Assembly (NCBI GenBank): GCA_016705335.1
Contig: JADIYN010000008.1
Span: forward strand, 124,001-188,000
Length of the DNA stretch: 64,000 nucleotides
DNA from: Draconibacterium sp.
Lineage (GTDB): Bacteria; Bacteroidota; Bacteroidia; Bacteroidales; Prolixibacteraceae
Reading direction: 5' to 3'
Positions 30,111 to 41,018 of the stretch are shown in pieces (the stretch's first letter is position 1; every line of letters starts with the position of its first letter). A model generated the notes under the pieces. It saw nothing but the letters and a program-made list of their open reading frames with translations. It ran no database searches and was not told where the DNA came from. The position numbers and the translations under genes are program-made.

Positions 30111-31223
30111 ATGAAAACTCAAAAGTAAAAACCCTGTTTTTGTTTTGCTAATTATTTTTACTTCAATAATAGTAAAATCACAAACTCAAAAACCAATCCG
30201 CCTGGCAGTTGCAGGAATGACACACGGCCACATTTCCTTTATTCTGAATCGCCCAGACAAAGGAGATTTTGAACTGGTGGGTGTTTTTGATACAAACAGA
30301 GAGTTGACAAAACGCCTTTCTGAACGATACAAATTCTCTCCGGATTTGATTTACTACAATCTGGAACAAATGCTGGATAAAGTAAAACCGGAAGCAGTTG
30401 TTGCTTTTGGTTCAATTTACGATCACCTGGCAGTTGTTGAAGCCTGCGCGCCTCGCGGAATTCATGTGATGGTTGAAAAACCGCTGGCCGTAAACATGGA
30501 ACATGCAAATAAAATGGTTGAACTGGCTGAAAAACACAACATTCATTTACTTACCGATTATGAAACTTCGTGGTATCCAACAACAGCAAAATCGTTGGAA
30601 ATGGTAAAGAATGAAAACTTTATGGGCAAAATCAGAAAGTTGTAATTCACGATGGCCACCAGGGACCAAAAGAAATTGGCTGCGACAAAGTTTTTCTGGA
30701 TTGGCTGACCGATCCGGTTCTTAACGGAGGCGGAGCAATTGTTGATTTTGGATGTTATGGTGCAAATTTAATGACTGCCTTAACAAACGGTGAAAAAGCA
30801 TTATCAGTTAGTGCAGTAACCCGCCAGTTTAAACCCGATATTTACCCTAAAGTTGATGACGAAGCTACAATTATCGTTTCCTATCCTGAATCACAGTGTA
30901 TTATTCAAGCATCATGGAACTGGCCATTTGGTCGAAAAGACATGGAAATTTACGGAGAAACAGGTTATATTATTGCTGAAAACAAGTCTGATTTAAAAAT
31001 CAGGGGACAAAAAGATAAAACCGAAAATAGAATGCAACTGACCTCAGAAAATATTGCGGTTTATGAAGATCCGTTTACCTATTTTGCGGATGTCATTCAC
31101 AAAAAAATAACAATGCCCGAATTTGGACTTTACTCATTAAAAAATAATATTGAAGTAGTTCGGATACTTGATGCTGCAAGGGAATCCGCCAAAACCGGGA
31201 AAGCCGTTAATTTGAAAGAGTAA
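30111..31223 (+). CDS. Exported Gfo/Idh/MocA-family oxidoreductase (three frameshifts)
   Basis: About 371 residues after repair. With one A added at 30121-30124 and one T at 30137-30141 the N-terminus becomes MKTQKVKTLFFVLLIIFTSI, a clear signal peptide for export. Then comes a Rossmann fold (IRLAVAGMTHGHISFILNRP), the EKPLAVN lysine motif and a C-terminal half with the repaired junction at 30636-30638 (GKIRKVVIHDGHQGPKEIGC) and GGGAIVDFGCYGANLM. These proteins oxidise sugars, inositols or sugar acids with a bound NAD(P). Sec-type rather than Tat-type export is unusual for a nucleotide-binding enzyme. Substrate unknown. Confidence 0.82.
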
Positions 31224-31763
31224 TACTTTTACCATTTGAAAATTTGCACAAAACATTAAAAAAAAACTCCGGTAAAAAACCGGAGCTTTAAAATAGTATC
31301 AACTACTTCATCTTCAAAAAACGTAAAACTTTAACTTTAATCCTAATTACTAATCAATGTTCTTAAAATTGTAATCGTATTGAATTTTATAACAATCAAA
31401 TCTTCAATGCCGAAATCCAATACAAATCAGATGAACATTAACAACAAATTTTTTCTAAATACTTTATTAGCTGCGTCCTAATACTGTACAAAGGAAATAT
31501 TATTTTCTATTTTTTCATAAAAAAAGTTAAATAATTCATCAAAATTATAAGAAATGTGCCTTTTGGAAAGACAGAAGGATAAAAAATGTGTTAATAACAC
31601 TGATTTAATGATATTTATCAATGGATTATCAGGTGAAATAATTGCTGCTAAAATGAACTGTTCAGCATTATAAAAATGGCAAAACAAGATAATGCCAATC
31701 TCTATAACAAGACAATCAATAACTAATTTCAAAATTTCTGGCAACGAAAACAACAGGTAAAAA
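31224..31763. other. Spacer between convergent transcripts, no supported gene
   Basis: About 540 AT-rich bases between the 30111 gene and the aldolase terminator. It holds the hairpin at 31267-31285. A minus-strand open frame (31478-31813) begins inside the aldolase terminator region and shows no recognisable domain, so it is not called. Confidence 0.5.
31267..31285. terminator. Hairpin terminator, probably bidirectional
   Basis: CTCCGGT (31267-31273) pairs with ACCGGAG (31279-31285) around six A. Flanks are A-rich on the left, giving a good U tract on the minus-strand transcript; a weaker one on plus. Confidence 0.6.
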
Positions 31764-31798
31764 AAAGAGGTTGCCCGAAAATTTCGAACAGCCTCTTT
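31764..31798 (-). terminator. Rho-independent terminator of the aldolase gene
   Basis: On the minus strand AAAGAGGCTGTTCGAAA pairs with TTTCGGGCAACCTCTTT, with one mismatch and two wobbles, and runs into T's. This AGAGGCTGT...CCTCT form is common at Bacteroidota gene ends. Confidence 0.8.
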
Positions 31799-31821
31799 GA
31801 ATTTATTTGTCATGTGTATTT

Positions 31822-32901
31822 TTACAAACTATTGATTGCATTCAAATCATCAAAAGCAATCTGCAAACGGGCAATTAATGTTTCTTCACCTTTTCTGATC
31901 CAAACGCGTGGATCGTAGAATTTTTTGTTAGGTTTGTCATCGCCTTCAGGATTCCCGATTTGTCCTTGCAAATAATCATGGTTTGCAGCTTCAAACTTGC
32001 GGATTCCATCCCAATACGCCCACTGTGTATCGGTATCAATGTTCATTTTGATAACACCGTATCCGATAGCTTCGCGGATTTCTTCGTGCGAAGAACCCGA
32101 ACCACCATGGAATACAAAGTTTACAGGAGTTTTATCGCTCAAGCCCAATTTGTTAACGATATATTTTTGAGAATTGTCAAGGATTTTAGGAGTAAGTTTT
32201 ACGTTGCCCGGTTTGTAAACCCCATGCACATTACCAAACGATGCGGCAATTGTGAAATTTGGTGATACTTTACTCAATTCTTCATATGCATAGCAAACTT
32301 CTTCGGGTTGGGTGTACAATTTCGATGAATCAACATCGCTGTTGTCAATGCCGTCTTCTTCACCACCTGTGATTCCCAATTCAATTTCGAGTGTCATGCC
32401 CATTTTGCTCATGCGCTCCAAATATTTTTTGCTGATTTCAATGTTTTCTTTCAATGGTTCTTCAGAAAGGTCGAGCATGTGAGAACTGAAAAGTGGTTTT
32501 CCTGTTTCGGCAAAATGTTTTTCGCTGGCATCGAGTAAACCGTCAATCCAGGGCAACAATTTCTTTGCCGCATGGTCGGTATGAAGGATAACACGAACTC
32601 CATATGCAGCTGCCAATTCGTGAATGTGTTTTGCACCTGCAATTGCACCTAAAACTGCTGCCTGCTGACCTTCCATTTTCAAACCTTTGCCTGCATTAAA
32701 TGCTGCACCACCGTTTGAAAACTGAATCATTACCGGAGATTTTGCTATAACTGCTGCTTCCATAACCGCATTTACCGATGACGAACCAACTACGTTCACA
32801 GCCGGAATTGCGAAATTATTTTCCTGTGCTACTTTAAAAATAAATTGTAAGTCGGAACCTGTTACAACGCCAGGTTTTACTTTGTCTGCTATTTTTCCCA
32901 T
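31822..32901 (-). CDS. fbaA: Class II fructose-bisphosphate aldolase
   Basis: 359 residues, intact. Cleaves fructose-1,6-bisphosphate to DHAP and glyceraldehyde-3-phosphate in glycolysis. Zn ligands are visible in VILHTDHAAKK and in GNVHGVYKPG and NFVFHGGSGSSHEEI; SSHMLDLSEEPL and EIELGITGGEEDG belong to the active site. The length is typical of the long (E. coli FbaA-like) type. A promoter with both elements lies upstream and a terminator follows directly. Confidence 0.95.
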   Translation of the reverse strand: MGKIADKVKPGVVTGSDLQFIFKVAQENNFAIPAVNVVGSSSVNAVMEAAVIAKSPVMIQFSNGGAAFNAGKGLKMEGQQAAVLGAIAGAKHIHELAAAYGVRVILHTDHAAKKLLPWIDGLLDASEKHFAETGKPLFSSHMLDLSEEPLKENIEISKKYLERMSKMGMTLEIELGITGGEEDGIDNSDVDSSKLYTQPEEVCYAYEELSKVSPNFTIAASFGNVHGVYKPGNVKLTPKILDNSQKYIVNKLGLSDKTPVNFVFHGGSGSSHEEIREAIGYGVIKMNIDTDTQWAYWDGIRKFEAANHDYLQGQIGNPEGDDKPNKKFYDPRVWIRKGEETLIARLQIAFDDLNAINSL

Positions 32902-32944
32902 AATTTTATTTATTGATTTTGAAAGAAATCTATAACTGTGGACG

Positions 32945-32976
32945 CAAATTTAACCATTCGGTACTGAGGTTACAAG
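32945..32976 (-). promoter_or_regulatory. fbaA promoter (-33 and -7)
   Basis: On the minus strand CTTG (32973-32976), 20 bases, then TAAATTTG (32945-32952), an exact TAnnTTTG box; about 43 bases separate it from the ATG. Confidence 0.6.
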
Positions 32977-33174
32977 AATAGCCTGTTAACATAGATTAAA
33001 TTCTTGATTATTTAATATTTGGGGAGTATTTAAATTAACAGATTTTGAAAAACTGAACTGAATTTAGTTTGATTTTCAATTTCACAAAAAGCAACTCAAA
33101 TAGTGTCGGTATTAAAGGCGTTTATTGAAATAACTTAAAAAATCATTAGTTTAGCTTAGTATTCGAAATAAAAA

Positions 33175-36100
33175 ATGAAAAAACTTTTAATCATAATCTT
33201 TTTCAGTTTTACATTCACAAATTCTGGTTTTACCCAGCAGTATATTTTTACTAATTATTCCATAAACGAAGGTCTTTCTCAAAGTGTTGTTAATTGTATT
33301 TTTCAGGATTCCAAAGGTTACATCTGGATTGGTACTCAAAACGGCCTCAACCGTTTCAATGGCGAAACTTTTGATGTTTACAGCTACAATCCGGCCGACA
33401 CAAGTTCTATATCAAACAACTGGATTTATACCATTGCAGAAGATACAAACGGAAATTTGTGGTAGGTACAAAAGGTGGTCTAAATATTTACAGGAAAAAT
33501 AAAAATAAGTTTAAGCGGGTTGTTTATCAAACTGATTTTGAGCATGATGTTACCCAATATTTTTATGACATTATTTGTTTGAAAAACGGAAATATGTTAA
33601 TCAATACACCCCCGGTTATTTCTGTTTATAATTTCGAAAAAGATAGTTTTACACATTTTGAAAGCAAGTTCGAATACGACGGTTCGGTTAAGGATGTCAA
33701 AATTCCGGTGATTGAAGATGTTGATGGCAAAGTTTGGGCAGGTTCAACAAAAGGACTTGCGCAATTTTCATTCAACACAAATGAATTCAGCTATTTCCCG
33801 TTTATTAACAGAAATGGTAAAATTGAAGATGATGTAACCATTTCTGCTTTATTTAAAAGCAGGCAAGGAAAACTATGGGTTGGGACCACTGTTGGTTTAT
33901 TCTGTTTTAATTCCGATTTAAGTCGTTTTGAGGAACAAACTTTTAAATTTAATTCAGGTGAAAATTTTACGTTTGAAAACACTTGTATCAGAACCATTCT
34001 TGAAGATAAAAACGGAAACTTAAACATTGGCACTGAGGGAAGAGGTTTATTTGTTATTTCTCAAAATTCGCAAAACTTATATAACATTCAGAATTACACT
34101 TCTGAGAACAGTGAGATCGGTCATAATATTGTACAATCGCTTATCATCGATCAGTCTGAAAATCTTTGGATTGGAACTTTATCGGGAATCAGCAAAACAG
34201 ACTTAAAGAAGAAAAAATTTAATCTTTACAGAAACAGCAATTCACCAAACTCCCTGGATTTACTGGGCAATGTAATTGCTTCGATTTATAAGAATGACGA
34301 TGGTATTTTGTGGGTGGGAAACTGGGGGCAAGGCCTGAACCTGGTAAACCGCAATACAAATGAAGTTGAACATTTCTCGACACAGCACTCCGGAAATCAT
34401 AAATTATCGAATGATTTTATACACGTTATATTTAAAGATTCAAAAGGAAATATTTGGCTGGGAACCCGCAATGGAATAATGATTTACGACAAACCGGAAA
34501 ACCGTTTTCTCCCATATTATGAATATTTTAAGAACCCTGCATTACCCAATTTGAACAATATGCGTATTTATATAATTCTTCAGGATAAATCGTCAAATTA
34601 CTGGATTGGAACACAAAACGGGCTTTACAAAATCAATCTGGAAACATCGGAAGTTGAAGTTTTTCAAAAAGAGTTGGGGGTAAAAAATCAGCAGATTAGT
34701 GCCAATCTGGTTTATAGTTTACTTGAAGATTCGGAGGGACTAATTTGGATTGCAACAGTTGGCGGACTTGATGTTTACAATCCGATAACTAAAAAAATGT
34801 ACCATTTCAACAAGGAAAGAAATGGGTTGAGTGACGATTTTGTTATTACACTTTGTGAAGATGCAAAAGGTCGGATTTGGATTGGCACAAGTACTTACGT
34901 GAATGTTTATGATAAAAAAGATTCAACTTTTATTCTCTATTCACAGGCAGAGGGTATTCCAAACAACAGAATATTTGAAATCAGGAAAGATAAAAACAAC
35001 GACATTTGGGTGGCTACGGGGAAAGGATTGTGCAAATTTGATGAGCAAAAAAACACTTTCCAAACGTTTACTCCCGAAGACGGGCTGCAAAGTCTTGAAT
35101 TTAATATAAGAGCTGCATGTGTCAGTGCTGACGGGGAAATGCTTTTTGGCGGGATGAATGGGTTTAATTCATTTTATCCCGATTCAATTTCCGGAAATCC
35201 TTATATTCCAAATCTTGTTTTCACATCATTTTATACACAAAAAGGCAGCCTGAAAGAGTATGTAAACCTGGATGAGTCGCCGAAAGTTGTTTTGAGTCAC
35301 AACGTTTACTCCTTTACAATTGAATTTGCTGCGTTGGAATATACAAATCCGAAAAAAAACAGTTATGCATACAAAATGGAGGGCATTTCAAACGAATGGG
35401 TTGATATTGGAAACCGGAAATTTGTACCATTTTTTGCACTGCAACCGGGCGAATACATTTTTAAAGTGAAGGGTTCAAATAACGATGGGATTTGGAACGA
35501 CAATGAAATTAGCCTCAGTATTGTTGTGCTTCCACCCTGGTGGAGAAGTATTTATGCATATTTTGCTTATCTAATGCTAATCCTTATTTCGATAATTGTA
35601 TTTATAAAAGTGCGTGAAAGAAAACTGATAAATGATAAAGCTATTCTCGAACAAAAAGTACTTGAACGAACACTTCAAATTGAGGAACAAAACAAGTTGA
35701 TTATATCGAAAAATCAGGAACTGAATGAACTAAACAGAACAAAAGATAAATTCTTCTCAATTATCGGGCACGATTTGGGTAACCAGTTCAATATTATTGT
35801 CGGGTTTTTGGAAGTACTGGTTACCGATTTTAAAAAACTTGATTCGGGCAAAGTAGAGCTCCATTTGACCAACATTTACAACTCTTCAAAACAGGCTTTC
35901 AACCTGCTCGAAAACCTGTTGACATGGGCAAGAATGCAGACAAACCAGATTCATTATAATCCTGATAATTTTATTGTAGGCAAAAAAATAAACGAATCAC
36001 TTGAATTATTAAACGGTGCCATTACAAAAAAGAACATTCAAATTGAAGTTCATTCGGATGAAGAAAATGTTGTTTATGCCGATGTAAATATGTTTTCTAC

Positions 36101-36419
36101 TGTATTTCGGAATTTGTTTGCAAACGCTGTAAAATTCACCCATGAAAACGGAAAAATTACTATCCTCATTAAAAAGAAAGGTGATTATTGCGAAATCTGT
36201 GTGAAAGATAACGGTGTCGGGATTTCAGCAGAGGATATTCAAAAAATATTCAGAATCGACAGCAAACATAAAACCGTTGGAACTATGGGCGAAAAAGGAA
36301 CAGGACTCGGGTTGATCCTTTGCAAGGAATTTGTTGAAAAAAACGGTGGTCAAATTAGCGTCAAAAGTGTGGTTGGTGAGGGTAGTGAGTTTTGTTTTAC
36401 ATTGCCGCTTCATACATAA
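33175..36419 (+). CDS. Beta-propeller sensor histidine kinase without receiver or DNA-binding domain (frameshifted)
   Basis: About 1081 residues after restoring one G at 33461-33462 (NGNLWVGTKGGLNIYR across the junction). Signal peptide, then a periplasmic two-propeller sensor with at least twelve WIGTxxGL-type blade motifs (about 40-640), a Y_Y_Y domain (about 720-790, AYKMEGISNEWVDIGNRKF) and one transmembrane helix (about 795-815). A coiled linker leads to HisKA with FFSIIGHDLGNQFN (His near 865), then HATPase with NLFANAVKFTHENG, DNGVGIS and GEKGTGLGL. Hybrid two-component systems of polysaccharide loci share this sensor but add a receiver and AraC-type HTH; here translation ends after the ATPase. 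A separate regulator must act elsewhere. Its place beside the carbohydrate genes suggests glycan sensing (inference). Confidence 0.9.
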
Positions 36420-36452
36420 CCAGTCAAGCGATTCTGAACCGTTTGACTGGTT
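36418..36452. terminator. Hairpin terminator between convergent genes
   Basis: AACCAGTCAA (36418-36427) pairs with TTGACTGGTT (36443-36452); the stem overlaps the kinase stop codon and can serve both strands. Confidence 0.75.
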
Positions 36453-36467
36453 ATAAAAACATGAAAT

Positions 36468-39149
36468 TTATTTCATAACAAAATTGTATTTACCACTTTT
36501 CACAACAAAAAGCTGATATCCATTTTCTTCACCCATAAAATGTATGTCTTTTGATTCAGTAGGAGAAACTCCATTTTCAAAAACAGTTTTTCCTTCTTCA
36601 GCAGGAACATAAACCGTTGCTGAACAACTAACCGGAACATCAATTTCCATCGAAAATTCCTCATTACTTTTTTTCCAGTTTATTCCTGCTTCTCCGTAAG
36701 AAGTTTGGTTCGAATATTTTACAAATGTCAAATCACCTGCAGGTTGTGGTTTGAAAATAATGTGCCGATAACCCGGTTTTTCAGGATCGGCATTCATGCC
36801 GGCCAATTTGCGGTAATACCAAACCAATCCGCCGCCAAACATGGGGTGGTTGTGCGAACCTTCTTCGCTCCACTGCTCGCGGGAAGTGGTTGCACCAAGT
36901 TCCAGCCAGTGACCGTAACCTGGTTCGTCTCGTTTGTTCATTGCTTCATAAGCAAGGTCGTGCATCCCGTTTTCCGAAAGCGCTTCGAAAAAGAACTGAG
37001 TTCCAAAAATCCCTGTATCCAAATGACCATTGTTTGCTTTAATATCATTTTTCAATGCTGCAACTACTTTGTCGTATTGCGATTTTGGAACCCCCATTTT
37101 CAATGCAAAAATATTTCCACCTGCATTTCCGTAAGTTCCATTTTTTTCATTGTAAAACTTTTTATGAAAAGCATTTTTCGTTTGTTCCGAAATTGCCACA
37201 AATATTTTTGCTTCTTCCAGTTTATTGAGCGCTTTTGCTGCCTGCGCTGTTAAATCGGCACAGCGCCACAAATAAAAAGTGTGCACCATTTCGTCAGGAG
37301 GTAAATTACCAGGAGTTACCCACTCACCTAAGTTGAACCATTTCAATACTTTTCCGTCCTTTCCAACCCGTTGCGAATACATAATTCCATCTTTATCAAC
37401 CCAGGTTTGCATGTACCGAACATATTCTTTCATGCCTTCGAAATTAACTTCCAACATGTCTTTGGCACCATAATGAAGGTAAAACTCCCAGGGCATAATG
37501 CATATTGCGGCTCCCCAGGCCACACCACCGCCACAACCGGGTTGCCAGGGCGCCCCGTTGGGAACATAACCGGTTTCAACATTCTGTGCCCCAAGCATGT
37601 CGCTGATCCATTTCTGATAAAAATTGCGCGCATCATAGTTGTGCATCACTGTAACACTTGCAACCTGTCCATCACCTGTATATGCCGATCGTTCCCGGTG
37701 GGGACAATCGCTCGCAATACCGCCATGCATATTATCAGTCTGGCTTCTACGCCATATTTTATTGATATCGTTAAAAAGCTGGTTTGAAGTTTCGAATGTT
37801 GCCGATTCTTCAACATAAGTGTGAACCACTTCAGCCGTGAGCATTTCGGAAGTGAGTTTGCCAGGCCAGTTTATAATTTCCACAGCACTGAAAATAAACC
37901 AGTTGAAACGCGCTGCATAATTTTCTTCTCCCTTCCCGCTAAAAATGTATGAATTGTCGCCGGAGTACGTATTACAAAGGTATTTAATTTCGATTTTATG
38001 CCCCGCTGGCCCTTTCACTTTATTTAAGCGAATCCAACCTGAAACTTCTACACCAAAATCGACACGGTAATTTCCGTTAGCTAATTCTTCAATTTTCAAA
38101 GGTTTTAGCCTTTCCATTACTTTGTCGGGATTGGCGGTGTGTGCAACTAACTTTCCTTCCGGCGCTTTCCTCAGTGCAACTTTTTGCCAGTCTGAATCAT
38201 CAAAATTCGCCTGGTTCCATCCAGCTTGTTCCTTTCGGGCATCATAATGTTCGCCGTAGTAAACCATATCCATTAAAATTGGACTTTGCGCGGCTTTCCA
38301 GCTTTCATCACTCACAATAATATCTTCGGACCCATCGGAATAGGTGATATAAACCTGCGCCAAAAAACGGGGCGTTCCATATCCCAAAGCCCAATGTTTT
38401 GCCGGATTGTAAAAACCATTTCCGAGGATACTTCCCAGCACATTTTGCCCTTCGTTTAGTTGATTTTTAATGTCGTAAGCCAAATACATCACTTTGTATT
38501 CACGAAAATTATCGGGTAGTGGAATTCCCTGTTTGATTAAATCGGGACGTTTCCCGTAATTGGTTTGATTTGGCACTAAAACATCATCACCAACTTTTTC
38601 ACCGTTAAGGTACAATTCGAAATAACCCAATCCGGTTACAAAGGCAATGGCTTTTTCAACCTTCTTTTCCACATCAAATTCTTTACGAAGCATTGGAGCC
38701 GGCGGCGGTCCACGGAGCGCCAATCCATTTTGCCGTCCATTCTTGCTGATTCAGGATCCCATTCTCCAAAATGCCGGCTCGCTCCATTTCGAAACTTCCC
38801 CGTTTTTGTCCCAAACCCGAACCTGCCAGTAACATTCTGTGCGTGATTTCAGAGGTTTTCCGGCATATTGAATACGGTTCGATTCGACACTTTCAACTTT
38901 TCCACTGTCCCACAAATCGGGTTTTTCAAGTCCCGTTTTTGAAGTTGCAACCCTGATTTGCCATGCGGTTTGGGTTTGTCCGCGTTCACCTTCGCCGGCA
39001 ATATTTATCCAGGCCAGCCGGGGTTGCATTACATCAACAACTGATGGATTTTGCAGGTACTCGCATGTTAATTTGGTTGGCGTAATTTTTCCAAACGAAA
39101 TCAAAACTGAAATAAAAATAAACAGTGTTGAAAAAATAAGATGTTTCAT
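36468..39149 (-). CDS. GH78-type alpha-L-rhamnosidase (two frameshifts)
   Basis: About 893 residues after repair. Signal peptide MKHLIFSTLFIFISVLISFG, N-terminal beta-domain (TKLTCEYLQNPSVVDVMQPR LAW), Bac_rhamnosid_N region (ELYLNGEKVGDDVLVPNQTN Y) and an (alpha/alpha)6 catalytic domain. The motif SDCPHRERSAYTGDGQVASV contains the general-acid region of the family; a C-terminal beta-sandwich ends GKYNFVMK. One base is missing at 38758-38760 (repaired FWRMGILNQQEWTAKWIGAP) and one extra C lies near 38705-38713. It releases alpha-L-rhamnose in the periplasm. Last gene of a minus-strand run after two sulfatases (26 bp gap), so rhamnose residues may be sulfated (inference). Confidence 0.9.
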
Positions 39150-39175
39150 CGTTTATGATTTGTTAGTTATATTTT

Positions 39176-40927
39176 TCAAAATTTTATCAGTCGGATTGCT
39201 TTTATCAATCCCGCTTCCGAAGCTTTTTTATCAATAAGTTTCAGAGATAGTTTTTCCTCTCCCTTTTTTACTGAAATTGTTCCGATCGGCATCCAATCCC
39301 AGGTTCTTTCTACCGATTCTGAGCGCGGTACATAATCGCGGTTGGGTAGTATTTCGGAATTGAAAGCCTTGTCGATTGCAAAATCAAATGAATCGGCATT
39401 AGAAGAAAGCTTAAACTGACTTCCAAGTTTATCTGCCGGACAGCCATACCGAAGCTCAACTTTGTATTTCCCTGTTTGTTGAATATCCAGTTTCCATGTT
39501 ATCGAATCGCCATTTTCAACCCAGTTTTCGGTGTGCGACTGGTTGGGATGAACACTAGAAAATTTCACCTTCCCAGATAAAACTGCATCCTGAACCGGCA
39601 GTGTAATGCTCTTTTCTTCAGGAAAACCAGCTTTAATAGTAGTTTGAACCTGGTAATTGGAAACCATTTCATTTTCCCATTTCAAATAAGCTGAAAGCAA
39701 TTCTTTCTTTATTTCAGGTTGATTTTCTGATATATCCTGTTTTTGGGCAGGATCAGCTATCATATCGAAAAGCAAAGTATCCTGAAGCGAGACTACCAAT
39801 CGAAAATTATTATTTCTGACAGCATCGGCGCATCTGCTTAGCGGGTAAAACCCCTGTCTTGAAAAAATGATACGGTCATGCGGATTTGCATTTTTCAGTA
39901 TTACCGTAGTAAGATTTTTCCCATCCATTGGTAATTCAGGCCTGTCGCTGATACTGCAAAGACTCAGCAAAGTAGGCATAATGTCAATATCCTGTGCAAG
40001 CTGTTCGGTTACACCTGGCTTAATCTTTTCAGGCCAGGAAATATAAAAGGGAACACGCACTCCACCTTCGTCAACCGAACCTTTTTTGCCCTTCATTACG
40101 CCATTGTAACGATAGGTATTTGGACCGTTGTCTGATAGAAAGATTACAATTGTGTTGTCGCTGATCTTCAATTCGTCGAGTTTTGAAAGGATCAACCCGA
40201 TATTATCGTCCATATTTTCAACCATGCCGTGAATACAAGCCAGTTCATCATCAAGTCCTTTCGCTTTGTATTTTTCGAAATATTTTGCCGGAACCTGAAA
40301 AGGTGAATGCGGCACATTGTAGGGAACATAGCAGAAAAAAGGTTTGCCGCTGTTTTTTTCAATAAAATCGAGCGCCTGACTGGTAAAATAATCAGTTGCA
40401 TATCCGTCCGATTTCACATCCTCATCATTGTGCTGATAAATGGCATCAAAATAATAGCCCAAATGCCCAACCATGAATCCAATATATTCATCAAAACCCT
40501 TGCGGTTAGGGTGTTGCTGAAACCAGGCACCGTTGTGCCATTTCCCAAAACAGCCCGTAGTATATCCGTTTTGTTTGAGAATTTGTGCAATTGTAGTTTC
40601 GCGCGGATCCATGTTTTCGTACCCCTGTGAAACTGATGAAACACCAGTGCGAAGAAAATATCTTCCGGTAAGCATTTCGGCGCGGGTTGGCGCACAAAGC
40701 GGGCAAACATAAAACCTGTCGAAACTCAAACTATTCTCTGCCAGCCGATCCAGAACAGGGGTTTCAATTTTCATGTTTCCATTAGAACGAACGTCTCCCC
40801 AACCCATATCATCGGCTAAAATCAGTACAATATTTGGTTTGTCGGGTTTTTGTGCCGAAAAACTGTTTGTATATGAAAAAACAAATATCAGAATCGTAAA
40901 TGCCAAAAATAATTTCATCGCCTTCAT
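39176..40927 (-). CDS. Exported sulfatase with C-terminal beta-domain
   Basis: 583 residues, intact. Signal peptide (MKLFLAFTILIFVFSYTNSF), then NIVLILADDMGWGDV, with metal-binding DD. The signature PLCAPTRAEMLTGRY carries Cys78 in CxPxR, the residue converted to formylglycine by a maturase encoded elsewhere. GKWHNG and LSDNGPNTYRYNG supply further active-site residues. Residues about 440-583 form an extra beta-sandwich (ITWKLDIQQTGKYKVELRYG), probably carbohydrate-binding. Hydrolyses sulfate esters, most likely on a polysaccharide, given GH78 26 bp downstream. Starts at 40927 or nine bases later (40918); both fit the signal peptide. Confidence 0.9.
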   Translation of the reverse strand: MKAMKLFLAFTILIFVFSYTNSFSAQKPDKPNIVLILADDMGWGDVRSNGNMKIETPVLDRLAENSLSFDRFYVCPLCAPTRAEMLTGRYFLRTGVSSVSQGYENMDPRETTIAQILKQNGYTTGCFGKWHNGAWFQQHPNRKGFDEYIGFMVGHLGYYFDAIYQHNDEDVKSDGYATDYFTSQALDFIEKNSGKPFFCYVPYNVPHSPFQVPAKYFEKYKAKGLDDELACIHGMVENMDDNIGLILSKLDELKISDNTIVIFLSDNGPNTYRYNGVMKGKKGSVDEGGVRVPFYISWPEKIKPGVTEQLAQDIDIMPTLLSLCSISDRPELPMDGKNLTTVILKNANPHDRIIFSRQGFYPLSRCADAVRNNNFRLVVSLQDTLLFDMIADPAQKQDISENQPEIKKELLSAYLKWENEMVSNYQVQTTIKAGFPEEKSITLPVQDAVLSGKVKFSSVHPNQSHTENWVENGDSITWKLDIQQTGKYKVELRYGCPADKLGSQFKLSSNADSFDFAIDKAFNSEILPNRDYVPRSESVERTWDWMPIGTISVKKGEEKLSLKLIDKKASEAGLIKAIRLIKF

Positions 40928-41018
40928 TTTAATTTAAATATTCCGAAATTGCTGGAAGAAAAATAATTATTTGTAAAGAAATTTTAATAAAGTTGAATTT
41001 TAGGTTTTTCATATCGAT

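Noticed and set aside
30145..31223. Two separate short oxidoreductase genes at 30145-30645 and 30771-31223
   Set aside because: They are the two halves of one Gfo/Idh/MocA gene joined by restoring a single A near 30636.
31478..31813. Open frame of 111 codons on the minus strand after the aldolase
   Set aside because: Its first codons are translated from the aldolase terminator hairpin, and nothing in it is recognisable.
33175..36419. Full hybrid two-component system with AraC output
   Set aside because: Sequence after the ATPase domain goes straight into a terminator and a convergent gene; no receiver or HTH is present.
36705..37787. Several plus-strand open frames opposite the rhamnosidase
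   Set aside because: They are antisense to a clear GH78 catalytic domain and have no family features.
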